Below, piece by piece: positions 1 to 7,691 of a DNA stretch of 64,000 bases. Position 1 is the stretch's first letter; each line of letters starts with the position of its first letter. The notes below the pieces were generated by a model. The model saw only the letters and a program-made list of their open reading frames with translations, did not search any database and was not told the origin of the DNA. A program made the translations under genes and the position numbers. Source of the stretch: Nocardia mexicana NBRC 108244 (GTDB lineage: Bacteria > Actinomycetota > Actinomycetes > Mycobacteriales > Mycobacteriaceae); NCBI RefSeq assembly GCF_001613165.1, contig NZ_BDBV01000003.1, positions 62,001 to 126,000 on the forward strand, in the 5' to 3' direction.

Positions 1-60
1 GTAACGAAAAGGTCTCGGATGCGGTAACCTGATCTCGTTGTGTCACGAAAAGCTCACAGC
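1..60 (+). promoter_or_regulatory. Candidate regulatory repeats upstream of the lytic transglycosylase
   Basis: Four related hexamer-type elements lie in the 60 bases before the transglycosylase: GTAACG at 1, GTAACC at 24, GTCACG at 42 and CTCACA at 53. GTAAC and GTCAC direct repeats resemble sites described for the response regulator MtrA, which controls cell-wall hydrolases in actinobacteria. The match is by eye and the window edge cuts the region, so this is only a suggestion. Confidence 0.25.
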
Positions 61-83
61 GAGCAATGGAGGGTCACCGCACC

Positions 84-926
84 GTGGGACGTCACCGCAA
101 ACAACCTGCTAGGAATGTTGGACGCGGATCTGTTATCGCATTGACTGGGCTCGTACCCGCGGGAGTCGTCGCCGTGAGCGCGGCTTCGGCGGCTGAAGTG
201 AACACCGCCGAGCACGCGACATTGTCTGCACTGCAACAGGATCAGGACGAGCAGGCCGCGAGACCCGGGCCGTCCGCGGAGTCGGGCGGAATGCTCAAGG
301 CGGCTAAGCACACCGGGCCGCCCGTCGTGAAAACCGTTGCGCAGCCGGACGGCCGGGTCCCGGCCGATCTCCCCGCCGGGCCGCTGGGGCTGCCCGGCGT
401 CGCGCAGGCGGCCTACCAGAATGCCGAACGTGTTCTGGCACAGGAGAATCCGAACTGTCACATGCCGTGGTCGGTGCTGGCGGGCATCGGGCAGGTGGAG
501 TCGCACCACGCCTACGGTAAGGCCGACGCCAAGGGTTACCCGATCGATCCGATCTACGGGCCGGTGCTGGACGGCAGCCTGGGCGGCAATCAGGTCGTGC
601 ACGCGACCGACGGCGAACTCGACGGCGGCATGTCGTCCTACACCCGCGCCGTCGGGCCGATGCAGTTCCTCCCCGAAACCTGGCGCAAGTACGCGGCCGA
701 CGGCGACGGCGACGGCATCTCCGATCCGCAGGACCTGTTCGACGCCGCCCTCACCGCGGGCAAGTACCTGTGCTCGGGCGACCTGGACATGAACGACCTG
801 TCCCAGCAGTCCCGCGCCATCATGCGCTACAACAACTCGATGGCCTACGTGGCCAACGTGATGGCCTGGGAGGTCGCCTATCGCACCGGCGTCGCCCCGT
901 CGTCCGGCCAGCTGCCGCGCATCTGA
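84..926 (+). CDS. Secreted lytic murein transglycosylase (SLT domain)
   Basis: This 280-residue exported protein probably cleaves the glycan strands of peptidoglycan. A hydrophobic stretch around residues 15-37 ending in small residues (SAASAAE) looks like a signal peptide. The SLT-type domain covers about residues 105-270, with the catalytic Glu in GQVESHH near residue 139 and the downstream AVGPMQFLP motif typical of the family. GTG at 84 is chosen because GGAGGG at 69-74 sits nine bases before it, and the resulting start VGRHRK is typical of related actinobacterial exported proteins. An in-frame ATG at 66 would place the ribosome site inside the gene. It corresponds in position to Rv1230c, next to mrp, in M. 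tuberculosis. Enzyme class is inferred from motifs. Confidence 0.85.
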   Translation: MGRHRKQPARNVGRGSVIALTGLVPAGVVAVSAASAAEVNTAEHATLSALQQDQDEQAARPGPSAESGGMLKAAKHTGPPVVKTVAQPDGRVPADLPAGPLGLPGVAQAAYQNAERVLAQENPNCHMPWSVLAGIGQVESHHAYGKADAKGYPIDPIYGPVLDGSLGGNQVVHATDGELDGGMSSYTRAVGPMQFLPETWRKYAADGDGDGISDPQDLFDAALTAGKYLCSGDLDMNDLSQQSRAIMRYNNSMAYVANVMAWEVAYRTGVAPSSGQLPRI

Positions 927-936
927 TCCCGGTAAC

Positions 937-942
937 TAGACT
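937..942 (+). promoter_or_regulatory. Leaderless -10 hexamer of mrp
   Basis: TAGACT ends seven bases before the ATG at 950, so transcription would begin at or next to the start codon. No Shine-Dalgarno sequence is present. Confidence 0.55.
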
Positions 943-949
943 CGGCGAC

Positions 950-2086
950 ATGCCTGTGGTTACGGAATCGGATGTGCGGGGCGCCCTCGCGAAGGTGAAC
1001 GACCCGGAGATCCGCAAACCGATCACCGAGCTGGGCATGGTGAAGACCGTCGCGATCGGCGCCGACAGCAGCGTCCACGTCGAGATCTACCTGACGACGG
1101 CGGCGTGCCCGCTGCGCACCACGCTGACCGATATGGTCTCCCGGGCCGTCGCCGACGTGCCGGGCGCCGGAGCGGTCAGCGTCGAACTCGACGTGATGAG
1201 CGACGAGCAGCGCACCGAGCTGCGCAAGAAGCTGCGCGGCGATTCGGCCGAGCCGGTGATCCCGTTCGCCCAGCCCGGTTCGATGACCCGGGTGTACGCG
1301 GTCGCCTCCGGTAAGGGCGGCGTCGGAAAGTCCAGCGTGACAGTGAATCTCGCGGCATCGATGGCCGCGCGCGGGCTGTCGGTGGGCGTCCTCGACGCCG
1401 ACATCTACGGCCACTCGGTCCCGCGCATGCTGGGCACCGATCAGCGCCCCACCCAGGTGGAGCGGATGATCATGCCGCCCGTCGCGCACGACGTGAAGGT
1501 CATCTCGATCGCCATGTTCACCCAGGGCAACACCCCGGTGGTGTGGCGCGGGCCGATGCTGCACCGGGCGCTGCAGCAGTTCCTCGCCGACGTGTTCTGG
1601 GGCGACCTGGACGTGCTGCTGCTGGACCTGCCACCCGGCACCGGCGATGTCGCGATCTCGATCGCCCAGCTGATCCCCAACGCCGAGATCCTGGTGGTGA
1701 CCACGCCGCAGCCGGCCGCCGCCGAGGTGGCCGAGCGGGCCGGCGCCATCGCACTGCAGACCCGGCAGCGCATCGCGGGCGTGGTGGAGAACATGTCCTG
1801 GCTGGACCTGCCCGACGGCAGCCGCATGGAGCTCTACGGTTCCGGCGGCGGCCAGTCCGTCGCCGACCGCCTCACCAAGGCCGTCGGCGCCGAGGTCCCC
1901 CTGCTCGGCCAGATCCCGATCACCCAGGAACTGCGCGAATCCGGCGACGAGGGCACCCCGATCGTGCTGCGCGCCCCCGAAGACCCTGCGGCACAAGCCC
2001 TCCAGAGCATCGCCGACAAACTCGCCGTCCGTCGCCGCGGCCTGGCGGGCATGTCCCTGGGCATCGACACCACCCGCCACACGTAA
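950..2086 (+). CDS. mrp: Mrp/ApbC family P-loop ATPase, iron-sulfur cluster carrier
   Basis: The 378-residue cytoplasmic ATPase belongs to the Mrp/NBP35 group, which carries and delivers Fe-S clusters. An N-terminal MIP18/DUF59 domain (about residues 5-80, with a Cys in TTAACPLR) precedes a ParA-like ATPase with the deviant Walker A GKGGVGKSS at 121-129 and DLPPGTGD further on. The Cys-x-x-Cys that binds a cluster at the dimer interface in many Mrp proteins is absent: the segment after ENMSWL reads DLPDGS. From memory the mycobacterial protein (Rv1229c) has the same replacement. The ATG at 950 has a leaderless-type -10 at 937. The frame stays open upstream into the transglycosylase gene, but that part does not look like Mrp. 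Confidence 0.93.
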   Translation: MPVVTESDVRGALAKVNDPEIRKPITELGMVKTVAIGADSSVHVEIYLTTAACPLRTTLTDMVSRAVADVPGAGAVSVELDVMSDEQRTELRKKLRGDSAEPVIPFAQPGSMTRVYAVASGKGGVGKSSVTVNLAASMAARGLSVGVLDADIYGHSVPRMLGTDQRPTQVERMIMPPVAHDVKVISIAMFTQGNTPVVWRGPMLHRALQQFLADVFWGDLDVLLLDLPPGTGDVAISIAQLIPNAEILVVTTPQPAAAEVAERAGAIALQTRQRIAGVVENMSWLDLPDGSRMELYGSGGGQSVADRLTKAVGAEVPLLGQIPITQELRESGDEGTPIVLRAPEDPAAQALQSIADKLAVRRRGLAGMSLGIDTTRHT

Positions 2087-2125
2087 CCCCCACTCCGATC
2101 ATCGCCGCACCCCTTACACGCTCAC

Positions 2126-2174
2126 GCACCCCTTGCAGAGCGCTGGAACCTGTGCGGGAATACGCAAAGGGTGC
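2126..2174. terminator. Stem-loop between convergent genes
   Basis: GCACCCCTTGC at 2126-2136 pairs with GCAAAGGGTGC at 2164-2174 with one mismatch. It lies between the 3' ends of mrp and the convergent APH gene, so it could terminate both. There is no T tract. A further half copy, GCACCCCTTACAC, starts at 2107. The same arm sequence recurs at 11062. Confidence 0.6.
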
Positions 2175-2207
2175 GGGAGGGGGAGGCGTGCCGCGGGGTA
2201 CGTTGCG

Positions 2208-3137
2208 TTAGAGGATGTTCCAGGTCAAGGGGGTGCCGGTGCGCAGGCCCTCGATGCGGCGCAACACCTCCCGGGCGCTGTCCGAGCCCGGTGCGGACTT
2301 CCAGGCATTGGTGGTGATCATGCGGAGTTCGCGCAGGTCGCGGAGCCAGGCGAAGCCGGGCCAGGTGCGGATGTCGACACCGTAGTCGCGGCAGAACGTG
2401 TCGTATTCGGCGGGATGATGGGCGAAGCGGCGGCAGTGCACCTCGAGGGTGACCAGATCCCACTCGGGCTGCCCGATCGTCACGCTCTCCCAGTCGCACA
2501 GCACGCTGCGCTCGGTCACGTTGTCCCACAGGGTATTCCGGTGGTGCGCGTCGCCGTGGATCAGCCCCGGGGGGAGCACATAGGTGATCTTGTCCCAGCC
2601 CGCCGCGAGCCGATTCCGCTCGGCGCGCAGCAGCCGCCGATCGCTGGGCGGCAGGATCGTGTTGGCGTCGATGGCACGGGCGATGCGGGCGAAGGTGTCG
2701 CGGAGATGACGCGTCGGCAGCCACTGCGCCGGGCGGCTGCTCAGATTGTGCAACCGGGCCAGCGGTGCCGCCAGGTCCGCGGCGACGATCTCGCGCTGCT
2801 GGGGCAGATAGCGCCAGAAGGTGACCGCGCACCCGTCGATCTCGACCGGCTGCGTCGCACCGGCCAGCGGTACCGCGGGCACACGCCGAGTCCGCAGCCA
2901 GCGCACCAGGGCGACAACGTCGATCGGCGCCGCTCCCCCGCACGGCCGGTCGATCTTCACCACGATCGGCTCGCTCGCCAGGAGGTACACCGCATTGGTG
3001 TGATGGCGCAGCAGTTCGGCCTCGGCCGGGTCGAATCCGCCACGGCGGCACGCTGTTTCCAGAATCCAGCGCGTCCGCTGCGGCGTGAAGTCGGCGGAGG
3101 TCGCACGGTCGACCGCCGCCTCGAACACGGTGGTCAC
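2208..3137 (-). CDS. Aminoglycoside phosphotransferase (APH) family protein
   Basis: This 309-residue protein has the APH/choline-kinase fold. The putative ATP-binding Lys lies in VVKID near residue 61, the catalytic-loop motif IHGDAHHRN is near residues 194-201 (Asp about 196), and LCDWES supplies the metal-binding Asp. Such proteins phosphorylate small molecules; the substrate cannot be told from sequence and antibiotic resistance should not be assumed. Its start overlaps the stop of the upstream HTH regulator (3134) by four bases, so the two are translationally coupled. Confidence 0.82.
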   Translation of the reverse strand: MTTVFEAAVDRATSADFTPQRTRWILETACRRGGFDPAEAELLRHHTNAVYLLASEPIVVKIDRPCGGAAPIDVVALVRWLRTRRVPAVPLAGATQPVEIDGCAVTFWRYLPQQREIVAADLAAPLARLHNLSSRPAQWLPTRHLRDTFARIARAIDANTILPPSDRRLLRAERNRLAAGWDKITYVLPPGLIHGDAHHRNTLWDNVTERSVLCDWESVTIGQPEWDLVTLEVHCRRFAHHPAEYDTFCRDYGVDIRTWPGFAWLRDLRELRMITTNAWKSAPGSDSAREVLRRIEGLRTGTPLTWNIL

Positions 3138-4429
3138 CGCGGCTCCCCGGCCCCGGCCGCCACCGCCCGGCGCAACTCGTCGACCACCCGGCGGCCCCGG
3201 CTGTGTTCGGGGATCGCCTCGACGACCGCGGCCGCACGGGTCATCACGATGGTGGTGCGATGCTCGGCAGGCAGCCTGGTCAGCACCTGCGAGGCCAGTC
3301 CGCAGGCCTCGTCGACCGCGCCGTCGAGGGCGTGGCAGATGGCCGCGTCGAGTTCGATGAGCGCGGGATCGACCACCACGGCCGGGCTACCCCGATACAG
3401 CTGCAGCCCGCGCTCCTGCGCGCGCCGCGCCGCGGCGGTGCGGCCCAGATTGGTCAGCGTGCCGGATTGGTAGAGCAGCAAACGCTTTTCGCTGAACCGG
3501 AACGCCTCGTCAGTGACCGCGTCGCCGATCTCCTCGATGTGCCGCCGGGCCCGCGTCAGCGCCAGATCGGCGCCGTCGGCGTCGCCGAGCCGGGCCAGCG
3601 CCCGCGCCTCCGCGGCGGCCGCCAGCGCGGTCGCGTCGTCGGCGGTCTCCGGCAGCTGCGCCTGGGCGGCACGGGCCAGCACGACGGCCTGTTCGGGACT
3701 GCCGTAGTAGTAGGGCAGCATCGCGTGCTGGGCCCGCACCCGTGCCCGCAGTCGGCGGTCGGCGGTGTCGTCCGCGGCCAGGCGCGCGGTGCCGTACCAG
3801 TAGTTGGCCCGCTCGATCTGGCCGAGCTTCATCAGCGCATCGGCGAGCAGCAGCCCCAACACGGCGGTGACCTCGGAGAGTCGCGATTGGATGGCGGCGG
3901 GCTGGCGCTGCGTCGAAATCGACTGCACCTCCAGCAGATCCGGCAGCACGGTGGACAGCACGTCGGTCGGCGGCGTGCGGGTGTAGGCGAGAACCCGGCC
4001 CGCGGCGCGCTCCTCCATCAGCTCCACCATCGCGGGACCGATCGTGCCGGCGGCCAGGGTGCGGTCGATGACGATCCGGGCATCGTCGAGCCGGGACATC
4101 AGGGCGACGTCGTGCCCGGTGGCGAGCGGGACCGAAACGGCCACCGTCGCGGCGCGGCGGGCCGGTAGCCGGCGCAGGCCCAGCGCCTGCTCACCCTCGG
4201 CGAGAATCGTCTCGAATCGCTCTCGCACTTCCGAATCGACCTGCACCAACAGCGTGTCCAGCAGCTCCTGGGTGAGCGGTCGGGGCGTCACCGCGCTCAG
4301 ACCGGACCGCCAGTTGGCCACGGTCGTCATCTCGACCCCGAGGTGAGCCGCGAACTCCCGCACGGATTTTCGCGTCGCCTCCTGCAGTGCGACGGCCTCG
4401 AATCCGGTCCAGGGCCGACCCAACACCAT
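3134..4429 (-). CDS. HTH transcriptional regulator with a helical-repeat sensor region
   Basis: The 431-residue protein starts with an XRE-like helix-turn-helix at about residues 10-45 (VREFAAHLGVEMTTVANWRSG) followed by a long Ala/Arg/Leu-rich all-helical region that looks like TPR-type repeats. This architecture is common among actinobacterial regulators of unknown ligand. ATG at 4429 is preferred because GGGGTG precedes it and the protein begins just before the HTH; the open frame upstream encodes Arg/Ser-rich sequence without family character. It is co-transcribed with the APH gene (four-base overlap) and divergent from the small gene at 4648, so it may control both through the 218-base shared region. 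Confidence 0.8.
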   Translation of the reverse strand: MVLGRPWTGFEAVALQEATRKSVREFAAHLGVEMTTVANWRSGLSAVTPRPLTQELLDTLLVQVDSEVRERFETILAEGEQALGLRRLPARRAATVAVSVPLATGHDVALMSRLDDARIVIDRTLAAGTIGPAMVELMEERAAGRVLAYTRTPPTDVLSTVLPDLLEVQSISTQRQPAAIQSRLSEVTAVLGLLLADALMKLGQIERANYWYGTARLAADDTADRRLRARVRAQHAMLPYYYGSPEQAVVLARAAQAQLPETADDATALAAAAEARALARLGDADGADLALTRARRHIEEIGDAVTDEAFRFSEKRLLLYQSGTLTNLGRTAAARRAQERGLQLYRGSPAVVVDPALIELDAAICHALDGAVDEACGLASQVLTRLPAEHRTTIVMTRAAAVVEAIPEHSRGRRVVDELRRAVAAGAGEPR

Positions 4430-4647
4430 TGTTAACACCCCGTTTCGTACCCGTGTGCCAACAGTAAGCCAACACCAACGCCAACGCTGCGCGATTCCGC
4501 AACGGACCGAATACCGCGAAAGTTGAAGGTGCACCCGGTGCCGCGGCGAAAATCCTTCGCAAATAGATGACGCAAACCGAGGGCGGCGATCCTGAGACCC
4601 CCGGTTTCGCGGCACCGGGTGCACCGCACCAGTTGGAGGTACCACCG

Positions 4648-4836
4648 ATGTACGCACCACCCTCGGATGCCCGCGACCGGTGGCTGATGGACAGCCGCGA
4701 CTGCGCACACGAACCGGCCGACCTCACCTACGACCGCGCCCGGTTCATCCTCGCCGTGCACGCCGGTCACGGCGGAAGGTGCCGCCAATACCTGGCGGCC
4801 GCCGCCTATTGTTTCCGTCGCACCGGAGAAAGGTGA
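4648..4836 (+). CDS. Small hypothetical protein divergent from the HTH regulator
   Basis: A 62-residue protein, with Arg, Asp and His well represented, two Cys (DSRDCAHEP, GGRCRQY) and a third in AYCFRRTGER. GGAGG at 4635-4639 stands eight bases before ATG 4648, which supports this start; an in-frame ATG at 4567 lacks a ribosome site and would add Pro/Gly-rich sequence. No family was recognised. Its position head-to-head with an XRE/TPR regulator recalls actinobacterial regulator plus small-partner pairs such as XRE/DUF397, but it does not look like DUF397. Confidence 0.6.
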   Translation: MYAPPSDARDRWLMDSRDCAHEPADLTYDRARFILAVHAGHGGRCRQYLAAAAYCFRRTGER

Positions 4837-4943
4837 ACGGGCGGTTGATCATTCGCGGGAACCGGGCCGGATTCGGGGAAGCGGACCGGTACCCGCGGGG
4901 CGGCCGCACCCTCGGGGGCTTCGAAGCTGTCGGGGCGGCCGCA

Positions 4944-4949
4944 TATCCT
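4944..4949 (+). promoter_or_regulatory. Leaderless -10 hexamer of the DivIVA-like gene
   Basis: TATCCT ends seven bases before ATG 4957, and there is no ribosome site in between. Confidence 0.5.
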
Positions 4950-4956
4950 CGTCGGT

Positions 4957-5850
4957 ATGCTCACGCTGCTGTTGTACGTGCTGATCGTCGGCCTGGTGGC
5001 CGCGCTGCTGTTCCTGGTCGCGAGCGCGGTGTTCGGACGGGGCGAGGAACTGGGCCCGCTGCCCGAGGGCACCACGGCCACCGTGCTGCCGGCCACCGGC
5101 ATCCACGGCGGCGATGTGCGGTCGCTGCGTTTCCAGCAGGTGTTCCGCGGTTACAAGACCGGTGAGGTGGACTGGGCCCTGGCCCGGCTCGCCGCCCGCA
5201 TCGATGAACTCGAGACACAGCTGGTCCAATTCCGGGGCGAACAGCCCGCCAACGGCAGCACAGGCGCATTCCCCACGCAGACCGCCCAGACCGGTCCGTG
5301 GACCCGGACCCGCGAATGGCCGACCAGCCACTCCGCGACCACGCAGCAGCAGACGCCCGAGCAGGCCTGGCGCGGCTTCCCCGAGGATGGCGGCGCTCCC
5401 ACCGCCGGTCACCCGCCCACCCCGGTAACCGATCAGTGGCCGGGCCCCGAGACCACCCAGCCGACCCACCGCCCGACGACCATCCCGGCCGTCGCACCCG
5501 GCACACCACCCCACGGCCGAGAGCCCGCCGACCGAGAAGCACAGCCGCCCCACACCCTCAACATGTCGACTACCGGGCACGACGGGCCGCAGCCGACGAG
5601 CAATCCGGGCAGCGAGCAGTCGTCCCATCCCACCGGTCCCGGCTCCAACCCGGCTGTTCCCGGCCCCAACCCCGCTGTTCCCGGCTCCAGCCCAGCCATT
5701 CCCGGCTCCAACCCTTCTGTTCCCGGCTCCAGCCCAGCTATTCCCGGCCCCAACCCCGCTGTTCCCGGCTCCAACGCCTCTATTCCCGGCCCCAACCCCG
5801 CTATTCCCGAGGTGCAACCTCCGGGAGCGGCCGGTCAGGACACGAAGTGA
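4957..5850 (+). CDS. DivIVA-like membrane-anchored protein with Pro/Asn repeat tail
   Basis: The 297-residue protein has one N-terminal membrane segment (residues 2-26), a short DivIVA-like motif with a predicted coiled coil (FRGYKTGEVDWALARLAARI, about 63-82, and onward to about 94), then a disordered Pro/Thr/Gln-rich region. Residues 228-283 are eight heptapeptides of the type PG[SP][NS]PA[VI]. DivIVA motifs of this kind are found in proteins recruited to curved membrane or growing poles. The gene sits where Rv1209 lies in M. tuberculosis, just before tag. The last bases overlap the GTG of tag, so the two are coupled. Its function is unknown; a role in envelope growth is a guess. Confidence 0.75.
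   Translation: MLTLLLYVLIVGLVAALLFLVASAVFGRGEELGPLPEGTTATVLPATGIHGGDVRSLRFQQVFRGYKTGEVDWALARLAARIDELETQLVQFRGEQPANGSTGAFPTQTAQTGPWTRTREWPTSHSATTQQQTPEQAWRGFPEDGGAPTAGHPPTPVTDQWPGPETTQPTHRPTTIPAVAPGTPPHGREPADREAQPPHTLNMSTTGHDGPQPTSNPGSEQSSHPTGPGSNPAVPGPNPAVPGSSPAIPGSNPSVPGSSPAIPGPNPAVPGSNASIPGPNPAIPEVQPPGAAGQDTK
5638..5805 (+). repeat. Eight 21-bp in-frame tandem repeats
   Basis: Eight consecutive 21-bp units encode PG[SP][NS]PA[VI]-type heptapeptides in the tail of the DivIVA-like protein. Units differ by third-position and conservative changes (Ser/Pro, Asn/Ser, Val/Ile), so the array has been under coding selection. The unit count is a likely length polymorphism. Confidence 0.9.
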
Positions 5851-6428
5851 GCGCCCCGCAGGCCGAGGCGGTGGTCTCGGACGGCAAGATCCGGTGCGGG
5901 TGGTCGGAGTCCTCCCAGCTGTACCGCGACTATCACGACCAGGAGTGGGGCCGCCCCCTGCACGGTGACGACGCGATGTTCGAGCGGATGTGCCTCGAGG
6001 CGTTCCAATCGGGCCTGTCGTGGATCACCATCCTGCGCAAGCGCCCGGCCTTCCGGGCGGCCTTCGACGGGTTCGTCATCGACCGGGTGGCCGACTACAC
6101 CGCGTCCGATGCGGAGCGGCTGCTGGCCGATCCGGGCATTGTGCGCAATCGCGCCAAAATCGAGTCCTGCATCGCCAACGCCAAGGTTGCTCGCGAGCTC
6201 GGAACCGGCCTCGACGAGCTGCTCTGGTCGTTCGCTCCGCCGCCGCGCCCGCGTCCCGCCACGCTCGGCGACGTCCCCGCCACCACGCCCGAATCGGTTG
6301 CTCTCGCAAAGGAACTCAAGCGGCGTGGGTTCCGTTTCGTGGGCCCCACGACCGCGTATGCGCTGATGCAAGCGACCGGTATGGTGGATGATCATCTGGC
6401 CGATTGCTGGGTCGATGTGCGCGGCTGA
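5847..6428 (+). CDS. tag: DNA-3-methyladenine glycosylase I
   Basis: This 193-residue base-excision repair enzyme removes 3-methyladenine from DNA. The N terminus IRCGWSESSQLYRDYHDQEW matches the TagI signature, whose Cys and His bind zinc together with a C-terminal His and Cys, here DDHLADCW. The recognition region LEAFQSGLSWITILRKR is also conserved. The GTG at 5847 overlaps the TGA of the preceding gene, giving tight coupling. The frame stays open upstream through the repeat region of the previous gene, but that sequence is an out-of-frame shadow. It is the counterpart of Rv1210. Confidence 0.94.
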   Translation: MSAPQAEAVVSDGKIRCGWSESSQLYRDYHDQEWGRPLHGDDAMFERMCLEAFQSGLSWITILRKRPAFRAAFDGFVIDRVADYTASDAERLLADPGIVRNRAKIESCIANAKVARELGTGLDELLWSFAPPPRPRPATLGDVPATTPESVALAKELKRRGFRFVGPTTAYALMQATGMVDDHLADCWVDVRG

Positions 6429-6501
6429 GGCCGCGCCACGCCGGTCGGTTTTCGAACTCAGGTACCCGCCCAGTTCCGTGATGAGGAAGAATAGGCGTGG
6501 T

Positions 6502-6541
6502 GTAGCCCCGCGGGCACGGCCCGGCCGTGCGCGTGGGCTAC
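6502..6541. terminator. Long GC-rich stem-loop between tag and the DUF3117 gene
   Basis: GTAGCCC at 6502-6508 pairs with GGGCTAC at 6535-6541, and inside it GCACGGC at 6514-6520 pairs perfectly with GCCGTGC at 6524-6530. It could terminate tag transcription or form a 5' leader structure for the DUF3117 gene 68 bases downstream. No T tract follows. Confidence 0.5.
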
Positions 6542-6608
6542 CTGTTGGTGACAACACGAGTTCCAAGAAAGTGCGCAGCAGACCGCGCGGATCTGGAGGG
6601 AGCAGAGG

Positions 6609-6779
6609 ATGGCGGCCATGAAGCCCCGCACCGGGGACGGTCCCCTCGAGGCAACCAAGGAAGGGCGTGGAATCGTCATGCGGGTTCCACTCGAGGGTGG
6701 CGGGCGTCTGGTCGTCGAGCTCACGCCGGACGAGGCCGCGGCCCTCGGCAAGGAGCTCACCGAAGTCACCAGCAGCTAG
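6609..6779 (+). CDS. DUF3117 family small protein
   Basis: A 56-residue protein beginning MAAMKPRTGDGPLEATKEGR and containing IVMRVPLEGGGRLVVELTPD matches the actinobacterial DUF3117 family almost throughout. The M. tuberculosis counterpart is Rv1211, also between tagA and glgM. GGAGGG at 6596-6601 sits about seven bases before the ATG. The near-invariant sequence across genera implies a conserved role, but no function is known. The predicted content is mainly beta-strand, with no membrane segment. Confidence 0.9.
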   Translation: MAAMKPRTGDGPLEATKEGRGIVMRVPLEGGGRLVVELTPDEAAALGKELTEVTSS

Positions 6780-6795
6780 TCACTCGTCCCGTCTC

Positions 6796-7662
6796 ATGCC
6801 GGTGAACCCGGCGCGAGCGGACACCGCGTCACCGCTCGCCGCGGTCGCGCGGTTTCTGGCTTGCCCCGAATGCGGCGACGCCATGACCGTGCGCGACCGC
6901 TCGCTCATCTGTGCCCGCGGGCACAGCTTCGATATGGCCCGGCAGGGCTACGTCAGCCTCCTGACCGGTGCGTCGACCAAAATGACCGGCGACACCGCGG
7001 ACATGTTGGACGCCCGTGCCGCCTTTCAGGGGGCCCGCCATTTCGCACCGATCGCCGACGCCGTGGCGGCGGCGGTCACCTCCGGCCCGCCCTCGCGCGC
7101 CATGCTGGAGATCGGCTCCGGCACGGCCTACTACCTGGCCGCGGCCCTCGATGCGGTGCCATCGGCGTACGGGATCGCCCTGGACGTCTCCAAACCCGCA
7201 GCCCGGCGCGGTGCCCGCGCCCATGTTCGCGCCGCCTCGGTGCTGGCCGACGCCTGGCGCGGACTGCCGATCCGGGACGGCGCGCTGACCCATGTGCTGT
7301 CGGTGTTCGCTCCCCGCAATCCCGACGAGGTGGCGCGCGTCCTCGCGCCCGGCGGCCGGTTCGTCGTTGTCACCCCGACTCCCCGGCACCTGTCCGAACT
7401 GATCGCCCCGCTGGATATGGTGCGCGTGGACACGGCCAAGGACGCCCGCCTCGCCGATGCCCTGTCCGGCCGCTTCGACCGCCTCGACAGTCTTCTCGTC
7501 GAATACCCGATGGCACTCGACCACACCGACGTCGCCCACATCGCCGCCATGGGCCCCTCCGCCTTCCACGCCACCGACGGACGCGCGGGCCTTATCGCGG
7601 CCCTCCCCGAGGCCGTAGAGGTCACCGCCTCGGTCACGGTCGCCACCTACACGGTCCGCTGA
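6796..7662 (+). CDS. RlmA-like SAM-dependent rRNA (guanine-N1) methyltransferase
   Basis: The 288-residue protein has an N-terminal zinc-binding segment (CPECGDAM, then CARGHSFD) followed by a Rossmann methyltransferase domain with the SAM motif LEIGSGTAYY at about residues 99-108. This arrangement and the sequence FDMARQGYVSLL are typical of RlmA/TlrB enzymes, which methylate 23S rRNA helix 35 at G745 or G748. ATG 6796 follows the DUF3117 stop by 16 bases and starts just before the zinc module. Relatives that methylate G748 give resistance to tylosin-type macrolides; which base this one modifies is not visible. Confidence 0.82.
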   Translation: MPVNPARADTASPLAAVARFLACPECGDAMTVRDRSLICARGHSFDMARQGYVSLLTGASTKMTGDTADMLDARAAFQGARHFAPIADAVAAAVTSGPPSRAMLEIGSGTAYYLAAALDAVPSAYGIALDVSKPAARRGARAHVRAASVLADAWRGLPIRDGALTHVLSVFAPRNPDEVARVLAPGGRFVVVTPTPRHLSELIAPLDMVRVDTAKDARLADALSGRFDRLDSLLVEYPMALDHTDVAHIAAMGPSAFHATDGRAGLIAALPEAVEVTASVTVATYTVR

Positions 7663-7691
7663 GCAATCCGCAGCGTGCTTTCGGCCGGGCC

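Noticed and set aside
1..83. Cyclic di-AMP (ydaO) riboswitch before the transglycosylase
   Set aside because: This class occurs upstream of wall hydrolases, but its conserved motifs were not recognised and the region is cut by the window edge.
2208..3137. APH-family gene as an antibiotic-resistance determinant
   Set aside because: The family is broad and sequence motifs do not show an aminoglycoside pocket; coupling to a regulator is not evidence of resistance.
2133..3473. 446-residue plus-strand open frame across APH and the HTH gene
   Set aside because: It lies opposite two well-supported genes with overlapping stop and start, and its composition is that of an antisense shadow.
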